A DNA stretch of 64,000 nt from Sycobia sp. Sy_11 (GCA_018907035.1 JACCIC010000028.1:2139501-2203500), one strand, 5' to 3'; counted from the first letter of the stretch, positions 29,291 to 38,530 are shown. Numbers and translations are program-made. Notes: generated by a model from the letters alone, not told the origin.

Positions 29291-29326
<36 letters not shown>

Positions 29327-32251
29327 ATGCATGTGTGTCTATATATGCACGTATGTGTAAACTCGATTGATTTAGACGCGATATTCACTTGCGCAATAAT
29401 ACGAGGGTAATGGCACGATCACCCTCGGAGGATGACGATGTTAAATATATGCAAGAAGAGTGTACTGTCCTTTTTACCATGTAGTATATATATATATTAT
29501 CGGTGCATGAATACATAGTAAACCAAGTTAGTTGAGGTATGAATATTAGTCATTCAGCTATTTTTATCGGAGATTTTGTTTGATTAGTAACGGGTAAATG
29601 TTATAAGAAATATATAGTTGAATGAATTGTCAATATTTTACGACGATCATTCGTCGATTTTTATCTGATAAATATTATTGAATATATTCTTAAGTTTTTT
29701 TCTATGAAAAAATATACCCTGACAGAATGCAACAGCACGCCCCGCAGAAGCGTACAGTTTTTAGATATTTTTCCTATTCTTTTGTTACTGAATTCGTAAA
29801 AAAGCCAATATTGGCATTATTTATTCTTTGGAGCAATAAAAAGTTTACAACAAGTTTTTTCCATTGGTATATTTAACAAAATTATTAATTTTATTTTATT
29901 TGTATTCGCTTAAAATATTGAATTTTGTATAATGTCTGAAGAAACGTATTCAAATGTTATCCATAATTTATTGTGTATTCTTTAAAATAGTTTCTATCTT
30001 ATACGGAAATAAAAGCCGAAAAAATATCCATATTGTTTTACGTTTTTATTTCATAAATACATAATTGTGTCACAATAGCTGTATTCAATACGTAACATAT
30101 AGTCTAATATACTCAATATTTTCCAAATGTACTCTTAACTGTTAATTTTTGCTAGCAACAAATTCACTGATTAGAAATACAATAAAAAATTTACATCGAT
30201 TTCATATCAATTGATTTAAAAAAAAACAAACCTCTATCGTCTTAAACAGAAGAATTTCTTTTATTCAATTTGCTTTCATGTTATTCAAGAACATTGAAAA
30301 ATATCTGTTACTAGTACAACATGTGAATTTCATAAAAATTAGATTTGCGTTCTTTACAAAGTAAAGAAGCCTTTCAAATGGTGACTAATAAAAATATTGC
30401 TGTTAAACCAATCAATTTTATTAAAAAAAAAGAAAATTTCATTTCTAAAATATCAAATTATTTGCGAAATTCCATTTACAGAAATGATAAAATTTCAATG
30501 GCAATATAACAGTTCCCAATGGTTTCGTAGAGTAATACTGCTATGTTCTAAATTGCTTTGAAATTTGGTCGTTAATTGGTATTGGAAATTTTCTACTATG
30601 CCCGGAATCCAGAAAAGGAATCCGTTCCCAATCACGGATTTCGCGTATGCCTAATTTGTGCCTCTATAGCATCTGTACCCCGAGCAAGAAGAGACTTTTT
30701 GTTCTCATTTGGTTTCAAGTTCACACCTCAATTGGGCATACATTTGTCTATAATATATATATATATCAAAGTACTCCCTTCATCGTCCTACTTTAGCCCT
30801 CGATTATTTCCAATTACGCTCAGTATGGATTTCCATGAGTCTAGTTTATCTTCTTTTTTCCTAAGAATTTCGCAAAAGATCGGAAAATACTAAGTGGACT
30901 TGACGTGGATGCTGCCTTTAAATTGAATTGTCCGACTTGAAGTCCCTCCCCCCTCCCGACGTTCACCGAAGCGAATTATTTTATAAAGAGAATGCTCCGT
31001 TGGAAAATTAATTGAGGGAATTGAAAATGATAGAAAAAGAAAATACCGAGATGATTCGACGTGTACGGTGTACCCGATGCGATATAGTAATAAAATTAGG
31101 AAACACTTATTGGCATTCGCACATTTCCGCTTATTATAATGTTATATAAGTTATATTTAAATTTAATATTCGTATGAGGTGGGGTACATCTCGAAATTGT
31201 TATTGATCTATACTACTGATTCTATACTACTGTCTAGCCAGTCGAATACTTTGTGTAGAATCTCTTTTAAAGTAACGGCATAAAATATGCAACGTCCCAT
31301 CCCATACGCAAAAGTTCGACAGTAGGTCAGGCCAAGGAATATCGTGATATTTGAACGTGCTTGCCTTGTGCATTCGAATCATCTTGATAACTCGTAGTAA
31401 CGCAATATTGTCAAATGCATTATACACATTTAAATTCGTAATAATATTACCATATGAAACAAAATAATTTTATAAAATTTGATTAATTTATTATTGCGTA
31501 ATAAGAATAATATCATGCGACCATTATGTTACTTTAATCATTCTATCGTTTATATTACGAAAATATTATGACACTTATATACGGCTTTCGAATCGTTGTA
31601 AAAATGCTTCTGTCTCTCGAAAATTTTCTACATTCTGTTATAACTATAGATTGAAATTAGGTCAAATTTGTGAACTTACCGTGAACATCCAGTTTAATGT
31701 CGATTTTCAGGGGCTCAGACAGAGCTAAACTGCTAACCTTGCATGTAAAAGTGGCGCCTAATTCGCTGCGTGCAACCACAAGATTTAGCGTGCCGCTGCC
31801 TGTGCCGATTCCATGCTCCTCCATTTCCGACGAACTTTTAGCTGAAATTTCATTTTAGCTCTTGTCATGTATAAAGATTTTTACCTGGGCTTGATCATAT
31901 CGCGGAAGTACATTTAGACACAGATTTGATACAATAAAAAAAAATTTTAAAAAAATTTTTACATAAAATGAAATCATTTGTACGATAAGAAAAAGTAAAA
32001 AATAATCATAAGCCAGCGCTCTCGCGTTTATTATCGGCGAGCTTTCGAATTATCCGAAACGTATCAGCGTCGGTTCTTACATTTGAGCTGTTTGTCGCCC
32101 TTGTACCATTCCACCGTCGGCACAGGCCGTCCCTTGCCACTTTCACATCTCAGCGCAATCGGCGAGCCCTCGATTACTGGGCCGAGTACACGCCCGTCCT
32201 CCAGTGTCTGCGCGTTGCTCTCGTCTACGACCCTCACCGAGGTCGGTGCAA
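640..32251 (-). CDS. Partial gene for a multi-Ig cell-surface adhesion receptor (11 exons, Ig2-Ig9)
   Basis: Eleven exons on the minus strand (32251-32081, 31841-31680, 18273-18089, 10928-10778, 7976-7865, 6619-6441, 5320-5000, 4147-3881, 3268-2909, 2099-1839, 897-640) join in one frame of about 809 residues. All use AG/GT splice sites and every phase matches. The product has eight Ig-like domains, each with the Cys...Trp...(Y/F)xC pattern and many N-glycosylation sequons, so it is expected to be extracellular. The Ig2 and Ig4 signatures (GPVIEG before the first Cys; YPP at a domain start; ANPATL) recall the insect sidestep family. Sidestep itself has five Ig domains, so a neuromusculin-like or nephrin-like protein is a better fit by domain count. 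By family analogy the role is cell adhesion or guidance between neurons, muscles or epithelia. The signal peptide, Ig1, transmembrane segment and stop codon are not in view. The IgSF call is firm; the subfamily is not. Confidence 0.9.
946..968. repeat. (TA)n microsatellite
   Basis: Perfect alternating A/T, 23 bases, about 50-70 nt upstream (in transcript direction) of the Ig9 exon acceptor. Confidence 0.95.
1105..1132. repeat. Poly(T) run
   Basis: A run of 28 T in the intron before Ig9. Confidence 0.95.
1839..2099 (-). CDS. Visible exon 10: complete Ig8
   Basis: This 261-bp exon enters in phase 1 after CACCCAG (T|TC gives Phe) and leaves in phase 1 at T|GTGAGT. The 86 full codons show PPEELTISHE at the linker, EPITCNATARPDPQYRWYREG (Cys 25, Trp 37), and SRGTYVCQANNKIGSSS (Cys 68), ending STFINVL. 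C-x-A-x-x-x-P-x-P-x-x-x-W and G-x-Y-x-C-x-A-x-N-x-x-G are classic for I-set domains of neural adhesion proteins. One sequon (NAT) is visible. A 12-base G run on the plus strand (C run in the transcript) lies about 40-50 nt upstream of the acceptor. Confidence 0.94.
2100..2908. other. Intron between the Ig7 and Ig8 exons
   Basis: An 809-bp intron. A run of 12 G (2137-2148) lies near the acceptor. Open frames here on both strands extend out of the Ig8 exon and have no domain content of their own. Confidence 0.85.
2909..3268 (-). CDS. Visible exon 9: complete Ig7, enlarged and cysteine-rich
   Basis: This 360-bp exon is the longest. It enters in phase 1 after TTGCAG (G|CG gives Ala) and leaves in phase 1 at T|GTAAGT. 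Of 119 full codons, the conserved core is LGCHVEC-W-PLCDIVWMKNN (Cys 25, 29 and 33; Trp 37) and VTFTCMSTANGIGPG (Cys 99). Cys 25 and 99 are the normal Ig pair; Cys 29 and 33 form a close C-x3-C in the B-C loop. The stretch between the C and F strands (residues about 41-95) is long and carries NKT, NSS and NLT sequons; NAT and NVS sit earlier. The domain is about 25-30 residues above the usual size. No frameshift or stop interrupts it. Confidence 0.92.
3269..3880. other. Intron between the Ig6 and Ig7 exons
   Basis: A 612-bp intron of moderate GC content. The donor-side end has an imperfect (AT)/(GT) stretch around 3841-3870. Nothing else was recognised. Confidence 0.85.
3881..4147 (-). CDS. 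Visible exon 8: complete Ig6
   Basis: This 267-bp exon enters in phase 1 after CGAGCAG (T|AT gives Tyr) and leaves in phase 1 at G|GTAACT, a weaker donor than its neighbours. The 88 full codons hold KPGPASISFEP at the linker, LNITCSVKD (Cys 24), GFKWFRG (Trp 39) and LEDRVNYTCLAYNEAGDGD (Cys 69), ending STFVNIS. Sequons are NIT, NKS, NYT and NIS. It is a compact C2/I-type domain with no additional cysteines. The upstream intron has a C-rich tract near 4208-4320. Confidence 0.93.
4148..4999. other. Intron between the Ig5 and Ig6 exons
   Basis: An 852-bp intron. The acceptor side has C-rich and CT-rich sequence (about 4200-4320) that reads as A/G-rich on the transcribed strand. No exon or RNA gene was seen. 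Confidence 0.85.
5000..5320 (-). CDS. Visible exon 7: complete Ig5 with an extra cysteine pair
   Basis: This 321-bp exon encodes a whole Ig domain, entering in phase 1 after CTCGCAG (T|AT gives Tyr) and leaving in phase 1 at T|GTGAGT. The 106 full codons include LSCDVASGNPP (Cys 26), VRWYIDG (Trp 41) and HGNYSCEGRNDAGWG (Cys 86). The C'-E region carries an insertion with two more cysteines at residues 54 and 64 (LPDC ... EPFC), plausibly a local disulfide loop. Sequons are NVS and NYS. At about 106 residues it is longer than a typical 85-95 residue Ig module because of this insertion. The short linker starts RPLVTV. Introns are 852 bp downstream and 1120 bp upstream. Confidence 0.93.
5321..6440. 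other. Intron between the Ig4 and Ig5 exons
   Basis: A 1120-bp intron with a (TA)n array at 5377-5402 near the acceptor and AT-rich sequence beyond it. No gene signal was seen. Confidence 0.85.
5377..5402. repeat. (AT)n microsatellite
   Basis: Perfect alternating A/T, 26 bases, about 57-82 nt upstream of the Ig5 exon acceptor. Confidence 0.95.
6441..6619 (-). CDS. Visible exon 6: second half of Ig4
   Basis: This 179-bp exon has acceptor TTTCACAG; its first G completes the Trp codon begun in exon 5. It leaves in phase 1 at T|GTAAG. The 59 full codons begin QRDGKNLTLSDERFEGG, then a strand LTSLLVKN, then the textbook E-F turn TDIGKYACVLENDFGSS with the F-strand cysteine at residue 39, and end FIDVDVF. 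Sequons are NLT and NAT. D-x-G-x-Y-x-C followed by N-x-x-G is diagnostic of an Ig fold. A CT run and a TA run (6665-6700) sit about 45-80 nt upstream of the acceptor. Confidence 0.93.
6620..7864. other. Intron splitting Ig4
   Basis: A 1245-bp intron that interrupts the core Trp codon of Ig4. It has a CT run then a TA run at 6665-6700, and is strongly AT-rich from about 6900 to 7850. No open frame of note. Confidence 0.85.
6665..6700. repeat. Compound (CT)n-(TA)n microsatellite
   Basis: A CT run followed by a TA run, about 45-80 nt upstream of the acceptor of exon 6. Confidence 0.93.
7865..7976 (-). CDS. Visible exon 5: first half of Ig4
   Basis: This 112-bp exon is the shortest. It enters in phase 1 after TTCCAG (T|AT gives Tyr) and leaves in phase 2 at TG|GTAAG, so the intron cuts the codon of the core Trp. 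The peptide reads YPPIVRMSPDNITVNETED, then FQLFCDYEANPATLVNVI before the split Trp. The first Ig cysteine is residue 23 of the 36 full codons. Two sequons (NIT, NET) are visible. YPP-x-V at a domain start and C-x-Y-x-A-N-P-x-x-L are common in the third and fourth Ig domains of sidestep-like and nephrin-like proteins. Confidence 0.9.
7977..10777. other. Intron between the Ig3 and Ig4 exons
   Basis: A 2.8-kb intron with a CpG-rich block at about 8440-8900, short TA runs at about 9137-9175, a (CG)n-like stretch at about 9065-9080, AT-rich sequence around 9980-10230 and a G run near 10679-10687. Open frames over the CpG-rich block are unsupported. Confidence 0.8.
10778..10928 (-). CDS. Visible exon 4: second half of Ig3
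   Basis: This 151-bp exon enters in phase 0 after acceptor GTCCACAG and leaves in phase 1 at T|GTGAGT. The 50 codons begin EDGTTQTNSF, continue with a strand LAFTASEYDNG, and reach RKFSCAAVNS, whose Cys (residue 26) pairs with the exon 3 cysteine. It ends with the G strand ETVIIEVM. The E-strand/F-strand spacing is normal for an I-set or C2-type Ig fold. Unlike most other exons here, the domain is cut by a phase 0 intron. A long (CT)n tract as read on the minus strand (window 11031-11065) lies about 100-140 nt upstream of the acceptor. Confidence 0.9.
11031..11065. repeat. (GA)n microsatellite
   Basis: Perfect GA array of 35 bases, pyrimidine-rich in the transcript, upstream of the exon 4 acceptor. 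Confidence 0.95.
13111..13134. repeat. (GAA)n trinucleotide run
   Basis: Short GAA array in a purine-rich stretch of the Ig3 intron. Confidence 0.9.
16525..16566. repeat. (CT)n microsatellite
   Basis: Long CT array with one small interruption. Confidence 0.93.
18089..18273 (-). CDS. Visible exon 3: first half of Ig3
   Basis: This 185-bp exon follows acceptor TTCGCAG, enters in phase 1 (G|TG gives Val) and ends in phase 0 at AAC|GTGAGT. The 61 full codons read RPMKMDIKG, a hydrophobic strand with VLLQCEVQ (first Ig cysteine at residue 24), then PPANVTWYNG with the core Trp at residue 37, and an N-glycosylation-rich loop (NVT, NGT, NSS). It ends at KLTDN inside the domain; the next exon supplies the F-strand cysteine. 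It is isolated, with a 13.4-kb intron upstream and a 7.2-kb intron downstream. The ATG in the third codon lies inside an Ig strand and is not taken as a start, because the upstream splice site and phase match. Confidence 0.9.
18403..18440. repeat. (TA)n microsatellite
   Basis: TA array about 130-165 nt upstream of the exon 3 acceptor. Confidence 0.93.
18806..18856. repeat. Compound (AT)n-(GT)n microsatellite
   Basis: An AT run passes directly into a GT run of over 30 bases. A similar compound array occurs at 29291-29326. Confidence 0.95.
20613..20641. repeat. (GA)n microsatellite
   Basis: Perfect GA array within the Ig2-Ig3 intron. Confidence 0.95.
27167..27218. repeat. Long (TA)n microsatellite
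   Basis: 52 bases of uninterrupted TA, the longest dinucleotide array in the window. Confidence 0.97.
27617..27675. repeat. Compound (AT)n-(GA)n microsatellite
   Basis: An AT run (to 27644) followed by an imperfect GA run. Confidence 0.92.
28247..28289. repeat. (GA)n microsatellite
   Basis: 43-base perfect GA array. Confidence 0.96.
29291..29326. repeat. Compound (AT)n-(GT)n microsatellite
   Basis: AT then GT, the same order as at 18806-18856. Confidence 0.95.
31680..31841 (-). CDS. Visible exon 2: second half of Ig2
   Basis: This 162-bp exon enters in phase 1 (T|CT gives Ser) after acceptor TTTCAG and leaves in phase 1 at G|GTAAG. The peptide is Ser-rich at first, then GTLNLVVARSELGATFTC, in which the FTC cysteine (residue 33 of the full codons) is the F-strand partner of the exon 1 cysteine. 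It continues as an alternating strand ending LKIDIKLDVH, the G strand and linker to Ig3. The L-x2-R-S-E-L-G-A-x-F-T-C run resembles the E-F region of sidestep-family Ig2. The intron between the two halves is only 239 bp, much shorter than the neighbouring introns. Confidence 0.9.
32081..32251 (-). CDS. Visible exon 1: first half of Ig2
   Basis: This 171-bp exon gives 56 full codons. The first two bases (TT) complete a codon begun in an unseen upstream exon, so the entry phase is 1. The acceptor is ATTACAG and the donor T|GTAAG, leaving phase 1. The peptide has an acidic stretch, then GPVIEGSPIALRC with the first Ig cysteine at residue 35, and VEWYKG with the core Trp at residue 48. The GP-x-x-EG-x5-L-x-C followed by a G-R-P-x-P-x-V-x-W run is the second-domain signature of sidestep-type receptors. 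Only the B and C strand half of the domain is here; the F-strand cysteine is in the next exon. There is no start codon or hydrophobic leader, so this is internal. The flanking introns are 239 bp downstream and more than 31.7 kb upstream. Confidence 0.88.
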
Positions 32252-34400
32252 CTGTAATGGAAAACAGAAAGAAAGAACGATGAGTACTGTTATTCGATTA
32301 TTCGCAATGTGTCGTTATAAAATCTTTGAAATTGGATTAAAATCCGTATTAAACACGTATATATAGACTGTGCAATAACGTTTTTGCTCAGCCCTTGCAA
32401 AAATTAAAGAAAGAAAATCGATTTCAATTTGATATCGAGTTTTTCAAATCTAATGATTCAAACGTCTGTCTGCGAAACAAAGGAACCATTAGATTTTTCC
32501 AGGAAATATAAATTTTAGAGCTGCGCCGTATCGATTTATGAATTTTTCAAAAGATTAATGGAGCCGATGCTGATGTAAGAGAAATACGTACAGAGAGCTT
32601 TCGAACAGGACCAATCCGCTGGGAGAACACAAAAGAGCAAACTGAAAAGATTGAAGTATTGTGATTTGAAAAGTTAAAAATGCGTGATGCTATGTCTTTT
32701 CCAGAACCTACGGTATTGACAAGCACAATAAAAGAATACTTTATAGAAATTAATCGTTGTTTCTAGATCATGGCTTCAATTTTTCTGTCGAATTAAAGTG
32801 TATTTTTTTCTTGCGATTAAAATTTTGATACGAATTTCCACCATAGAATATAGACGTATCTGTTGAGAAATGTAAGGATGTGCATATTTAAATTTTCGAC
32901 ATAAATTTTAAAAAATTCTGAACGCTGTAGGGTAGGAACTTTAAAATGAACGCGAATGAAATCAAGAATATATATGAACAAGAGGGATTTGAATTTGGTA
33001 CATCTGCATTTTGTAACGGGAGTGATAAAATGCTGATGAACTCGTTCACGCGAAATTTTGCACTTTAAATTCAAATCTAAAATGCTTGAAGATTTTAAAA
33101 TAGTAAATTAAGTAGAATTAACAAAACGTTAAATTTTAAAACAAATGAAAATTACTGGTAAAATTTGGTTAATTTTAGGTTTCTCTGGAGATAATACTTG
33201 ATTCATCAGACATCAATTTTAATTTATACTTGTATAATAATAATGTTTAAAAGAAATTGTATAAGATATTTTTTGTCAACAGAATTCCAAAGATTACAGG
33301 TCAATTAATTTTATTTAAAAATGATGATAGATTGTAATGAATTCGAGTAGACAGCAAAGAATGACAACTTTGTATTTTGAAGAAAATCGTAAAATTACAA
33401 CAAAAATATTAGCGAGCAAATCGTGCATTAAACGAAAAAATAATAAACTTTAATGTATTCAGAAGAGGAGCCATACGCGGTTTGTGTGCTTTATAGTACG
33501 GGCCATAAAGATACCGATTTGTTTACATTTACACGAATTCACCAGAAATTTTCAGAGATTTTTCCAACATTTTTACTGGATTTTTTATTGGGAAAACTCG
33601 ACATCGGGTTATCTGACATAAAATAAACATGCATTGGATCACGAACTGTAAATACCTTTAAATTGTCTCTAATAATCTGAATGACGATAGAACAGTTATT
33701 TTTCCGAACCAATAAAAAAGATTTATCGCATACTGGCTCAAAAATATATAAAAATGCGCTCAAAATGCATACTCAAACGAACGCGAACTTCTTTTAAGTA
33801 AAATTATTAAAAAAAGGAACAAAAAACGTTAAAGATACGCTGGAATGCTGAAATTGCTTGATGATATTATATAACAGCTTTTCCAATACGACTGAATGTA
33901 CTCTGATAATGTTATAGAAAAATTGTTTCTGGTAAGGTGCCAAATGAAGTTTCACGAGAGTGTTCAACTTATAATTGGGGTAATTAAGAGACCTGAGTCG
34001 GATTTCCGTGTAATTGAAGTTTATTTAATTCATGTAGTTTACTCATTGTCAGTAATTGTATGTGGAGTAAGCTTCAATAGCTTATCTACGAAAAAGTAAG
34101 TCAAAAAATATCATACATCAGTGATTTTCAGAAAGTTTATGACTTAGTTAGAGTACAAGTTTACCAGATAAAATTTCCAGCAATGCTTATAGATAATAAT
34201 TAAGAAAATTATACGTTTTAATATTTTTCGTCTTGTCATGAATTATAGTAAAAAATACTAATAAAAAATAACTAATAGTAAAAAATTTACAAACAAATAA
34301 TTCTTTGTATATACAAATCAGTGAGATGATGAATTAAAGACACTTTTCTAGATTGATTTAGCAAAAAAAACGATAATTTTTTTAGAGGCGTCCAAAACCA
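32252..34400. other. AT-rich part of the upstream intron
   Basis: AT-rich sequence with only short open frames of no recognisable content. No repeat array or RNA gene was seen. Confidence 0.6.
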
Positions 34401-34885
34401 AAGAAATGGATCATCGTCCCCCCGTCAGCGGTCTACTAATTTCCAAAATGGCTTTAGCAAAAAAAGAAGGAAAGCGGAGTAGAAAAGAGTTAAAAATCAG
34501 GCGAATGTTGAAAATTAAACAAAGAAGGGAAGCTGGTCAGCCTTGGCGTGGAGCGCGGAAAGAAACGCGTTCGGACGTGACGCGTAACTATTGGGCCAAG
34601 GGCTATAAAGAAAATACTCCGGTTCGGCGCGGGAGGGGGGCGGAGCGACGGAGGAAGGAGGCGCGCCCGTGGACGCTTCGCTCCCTCGGGGTCGCGGGAC
34701 AATGTAGGTCGGTTCCCTGAATATTAAACCAGCGGCCGCTGAATATTAAATGGCCAATCCAGGAGACGAGGCACGTCGTCGAGGGTGGGGGGGGGGGCTC
34801 GGGAGCAGTGAGGGCTTCATCGCCTCGAAAGTTATTTTCTTAAGGTCAAATTGTCTCCAGATGAATCCTTCGCGTCGGTGTGCCT

Positions 34886-34923
<38 letters not shown>

Positions 34924-36250
34924 GCGTGCCGATGACCCACCGCACGCGATAGTTATTATCCCTCGAACAATTTTTCCATACTTCGACCGGTCTGTAAAGT
35001 CTTAATGCGAGCCTATTATAAGGTGAAATTTCGCGGCCGCCATCCCTCCGGCTCTCGGCACTCCATCCCCCCGCCTATTATTCCTTCCGTATTCTATCGA
35101 TTTGAGACTTTCAAAGGCGCGCGCCTCCGTTAATACTTCTTCTTCGGCTCGAAAGTGCTCTTTAATCGCGCGCCGTCTTTATTCTGGAATTGGGGGGGGG
35201 GGAGGGCCGCGGTGGATTACCGCCGGAAAAGTTCAGGCAACTATTTAAGCCTATTCGAGGCGGGTGATGGTGGCGACAGCGGAAAGGGGGCGGGGGCCGC
35301 GCTACGAGAACAGCAAAGACAAAGCGTAGAGGATGCCCGCGGCCTGTTTTTAATACGCCCCCGCCCCCCCCCCTCCCAACGGGAGTACGGCGCGTCATAT
35401 CATAATGCGACTAACGTTTGGATAGCGCCACGGGGCAATTATTTCCAAAAGTTATTAATGGCTCTTAATTTAAAATTTAACTTCTCGACGGGGGTTGGTG
35501 ATGGGGAAGGTGGGGGGAGACGGGGCCGTTAAAGGATACGCCCGAGCGAGAGGCCGGATCGTTAGAGACGAGTCAGTGGCGCCGCCATCGCCCGCGTTAA
35601 TCTTTTATTTGTGGGCTCCGCTAAAAGTGTAACGAGCTACTTGTTAGAGCGCGCGCGCACGCTTAAATGAATACCAAAATCTGCCCGACGAACGCCCGCC
35701 CAGCCGTCCCGTTCGCCGCGGCCGACGCTCAAGATTAAAGGGAGGGGACTCTGGCGAAGTTTACGCCGCGCCCGAAAGCCTAATTGTAAACCAATTCCGC
35801 GCGGCGGCGCGGCTGGCGGAAGCGGCCAACTCGGAATGAGATGGACTCTCGTCAAAAAGTTAGAGATGGGTTTTCAGAGGTGCGCGGGGCGGAGGGGGGG
35901 GGTGTAACGACGCCGCCAGCCCTCGTTGGCGGACGAGAGCTTTTTTTCTCCCATTCTCGCGCCGCTCGGCTCGCAGTCCGGCGCGGTAACTATTCGGTTC
36001 GCGTAGTTAGTTTCCGTCCCTCTGCGTGACTGGTTTTGGAAAAGGTCCCTCTCGACCCCTTGCCCACGGTCGGGGCGAAAATCCTCTGGGCGGGCGCGGA
36101 GTTCGCGCGTCGAACGGTACGGCAGGCCTGCGGCATTGTCCTATACGTAGTTCCTGGGGAAGGGGTGGGTGGTAGGCATCTATAACTCGAACCGAACAAT
36201 ACCGGAGTGTAATTAGTCGGGTGTTATTCCGCGTGTTCATCGCCGTTCGT
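34401..36250. other. CpG-rich block in the upstream intron
   Basis: GC- and CpG-rich sequence with several G or C runs (for example about 34788-34798 and 35191-35203) and a (GT)n array at 34890-34919. Open frames overlap on both strands with Arg/Gly/Pro-biased translations and are unsupported. Such a block could be regulatory, but nothing specific is identified. Confidence 0.5.
34890..34919. repeat. (GT)n microsatellite
   Basis: GT array at the edge of a CpG-rich block. Confidence 0.95.
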
Positions 36251-37650
36251 TTTGTCTTTTTTGTTTGTTATTTTTTCAAATTGTTCAAAGCATGTTTGTT
36301 AATTATGCATTTCTGTTCATTTTATCGCATGTTTTATAATTGATAATTTTGTTAAATTTTACACAGAACAAACAAAAGAATTCTAATAACAAAGTCTCAT
36401 TTGCGCGAAATTACCAAGAAATCATAAGGCCTCTATTTAAAAATTTAATTATATCTATAGTATATTAACATAATTTAAAGAATATTTCTATTTGAAAAAT
36501 TAAGAATCAATTAATGAAACTGAGAATCGCAAAACTCTAATGAAAAAGATCGAATATGGTTGTGTATTGCATATGCACCCAAGTGTAAATTCGAAAGAAG
36601 TTTTCTTAGATTTAAGTGTAATTTTAAATATATTTAAAATATGTTTTCCAACGACTTTCACTTCCATATAGGGTTTTTTTGGACCCGAGAACAGGTACGC
36701 GCTTTTTGGAATTAGTCTCGAAGTAATGTAATTTATAAAACTTTTAAAAAGCATTATGAAACAGCAATTTTAAATAAAATCATTTCAGAATCATGTTTCA
36801 GAACATTTTGTTTCACCGGTATGTATTTTATAAACGCTAGTTTTATGTCTTGAATGCTTTTCTATAGAATTTTTAATACATAATTCAAATGTATGTAAGA
36901 ATAATTTAAAAGAAATTATTAGCATCTTCAGAATCCCGTTATGTAATATGACAATTGCGTTAAATTATAGATAACACTTTACCGTACTTGAACAATGGAC
37001 GACGGGTAATCCGCATCATGTAAAACATACTTGTATAAGAATCTTGAAACTAAATAAATAATTTAATACAATACAACTTTCTTCTTTAAATCTGACCTTA
37101 TTTCAGCCCTCAATAATCTTTACAATAAAAAAAAATAATTGAGGGCTTCCCTATTTTTAAGTAGTAAAATTGAAGCACGAGTCTACAAATTCAAAACTTG
37201 ATATACAACAACTTTCATAATTTAGCTTTTATGATTTTATTTCTATAAATACAAGTTAAAAAATAAATTTGCATTAAATAATTATCAGATTAATTATTAT
37301 TTACTCAGTTTGGCATATTTAATGTCCGAATTCAATGTCGATAATTTAGCGATACGCGAATTCCGTTTGCTTTATGCTAAAAATTAAAGGACTTATTTAC
37401 TCGATCTAACGATATTTCGGATATTTTGTTTGCATCCGGACTTTGAACTTTTGAATATATTGACCTCACATGCGGTCTTTATACATATTTATATTGCCAA
37501 TAATCAAAGGAGGATCGCCCAATGAGAGACGCCTACTTCAAGTGGTCCGATTTATTTTCGATTAAAATGCGCCGAAAATAACAAGAGCTGGATAATTGTA
37601 TCTAGCAATTAACGGCTCGATCGATAACGCCGTATTTCGTTAAATCGAGC
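36251..37650. other. AT-rich stretch of the upstream intron
   Basis: AT-rich sequence without open frames of interest, arrays or RNA genes. Confidence 0.55.
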
Positions 37651-38530
37651 CGCGCTCGCCTTTACTGACCGCGCAGGCCACGAAGGAAAAGAAGAAAACG
37701 GAATTGGAAAGCCAGACGGGCGCGCGCACGCTGAGGGTCGAGCAGCCGATTTTAACCCGGAACAATTGCAATTCCAGAATTAAGTTCGCCAGTACTTCGC
37801 CGTCTATTCAACCTTCTCCTTCCCCCCTCCCCCCTTCCAATCACCCGCCGCGAAGAGCGAAAGAACTCGATGCACGCGATAAACACGTAAAATATTGTCG
37901 AGCGCGTGCAGCGCGGGCACGGAACGAGCCCCCCCCCCCCTCCGCCGCGGCGGGCATTCTCCCTTTCTGTCTCCACCTCTTGTTCCCTTTCTCGCGCGCC
38001 GAGAAATCCATTACGCAATGTTAAAAAGTCAATTTTACGTTCGCAGTGCATCTGTTACCATGAGGCGCAAACTTTTGTAATTTCATTAGGCGCGCGTCTG
38101 CGGAGGCTGCCGTTGCGGCCGCCGGAGCCGAGCACCCCACCCACCAACCCCGCATCGAGAATCCGCGTGCGAGCGCGCCAGATGCCTCGACTGCATAAGC
38201 ACGCGAATATAGGTATATTGGCTGGATACAGGTACGCGTGTATAAGTCTCTCCCCGGGCCCGCGGCCTCTCCTTCTTTCCGGCCCCCCCCCCAGCCATCC
38301 CGCTAGGCGTCTGTCTGATATTAAAGTGCCTCGCGGCCTCCATGTACGGCTCTCGCCGCCGGAGTGCCACCGGATTTTCTTTATACGTGCCGCGCACTCC
38401 TTCGAAAGCGGGAGACGTCTAATTCAGCCGAGCACGATGTATATAGGACGAGGAGATTTATCGAACGAAACGGTGGGAAATTTTTTATCTCTAATGTACA
38501 AATTGATGAATTCGTTTCTATGTTAATTTA
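37651..38530. other. GC-rich block of the upstream intron
   Basis: CpG-rich sequence with C runs near 37930 and 38285. Overlapping frames on both strands have biased composition and are not called as genes. Confidence 0.5.

Larger units (their letters stand above)
18274..31679. other. 13.4-kb intron between the Ig2 and Ig3 exons
   Basis: Holds (TA)n at 18403-18440, a composite AT/GT array at 18806-18856, and mixed sequence to about 22000. It continues with AT-rich sequence (about 22060-23480), a GC-rich block with many arrays (about 26480-27700), further arrays at 28247-28289 and 29291-29326, and AT-rich sequence from about 29460 to 31680 broken by a less AT-rich stretch near 30580-30960. 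No minus-strand exon that would fit the phase 1 junction, and no convincing plus-strand gene, was recognised. Confidence 0.7.

Noticed and set aside
30576..30893. 105-codon plus-strand frame
   Set aside because: It includes an Ile-Tyr run from a TA repeat and has no recognisable domain or splice context.
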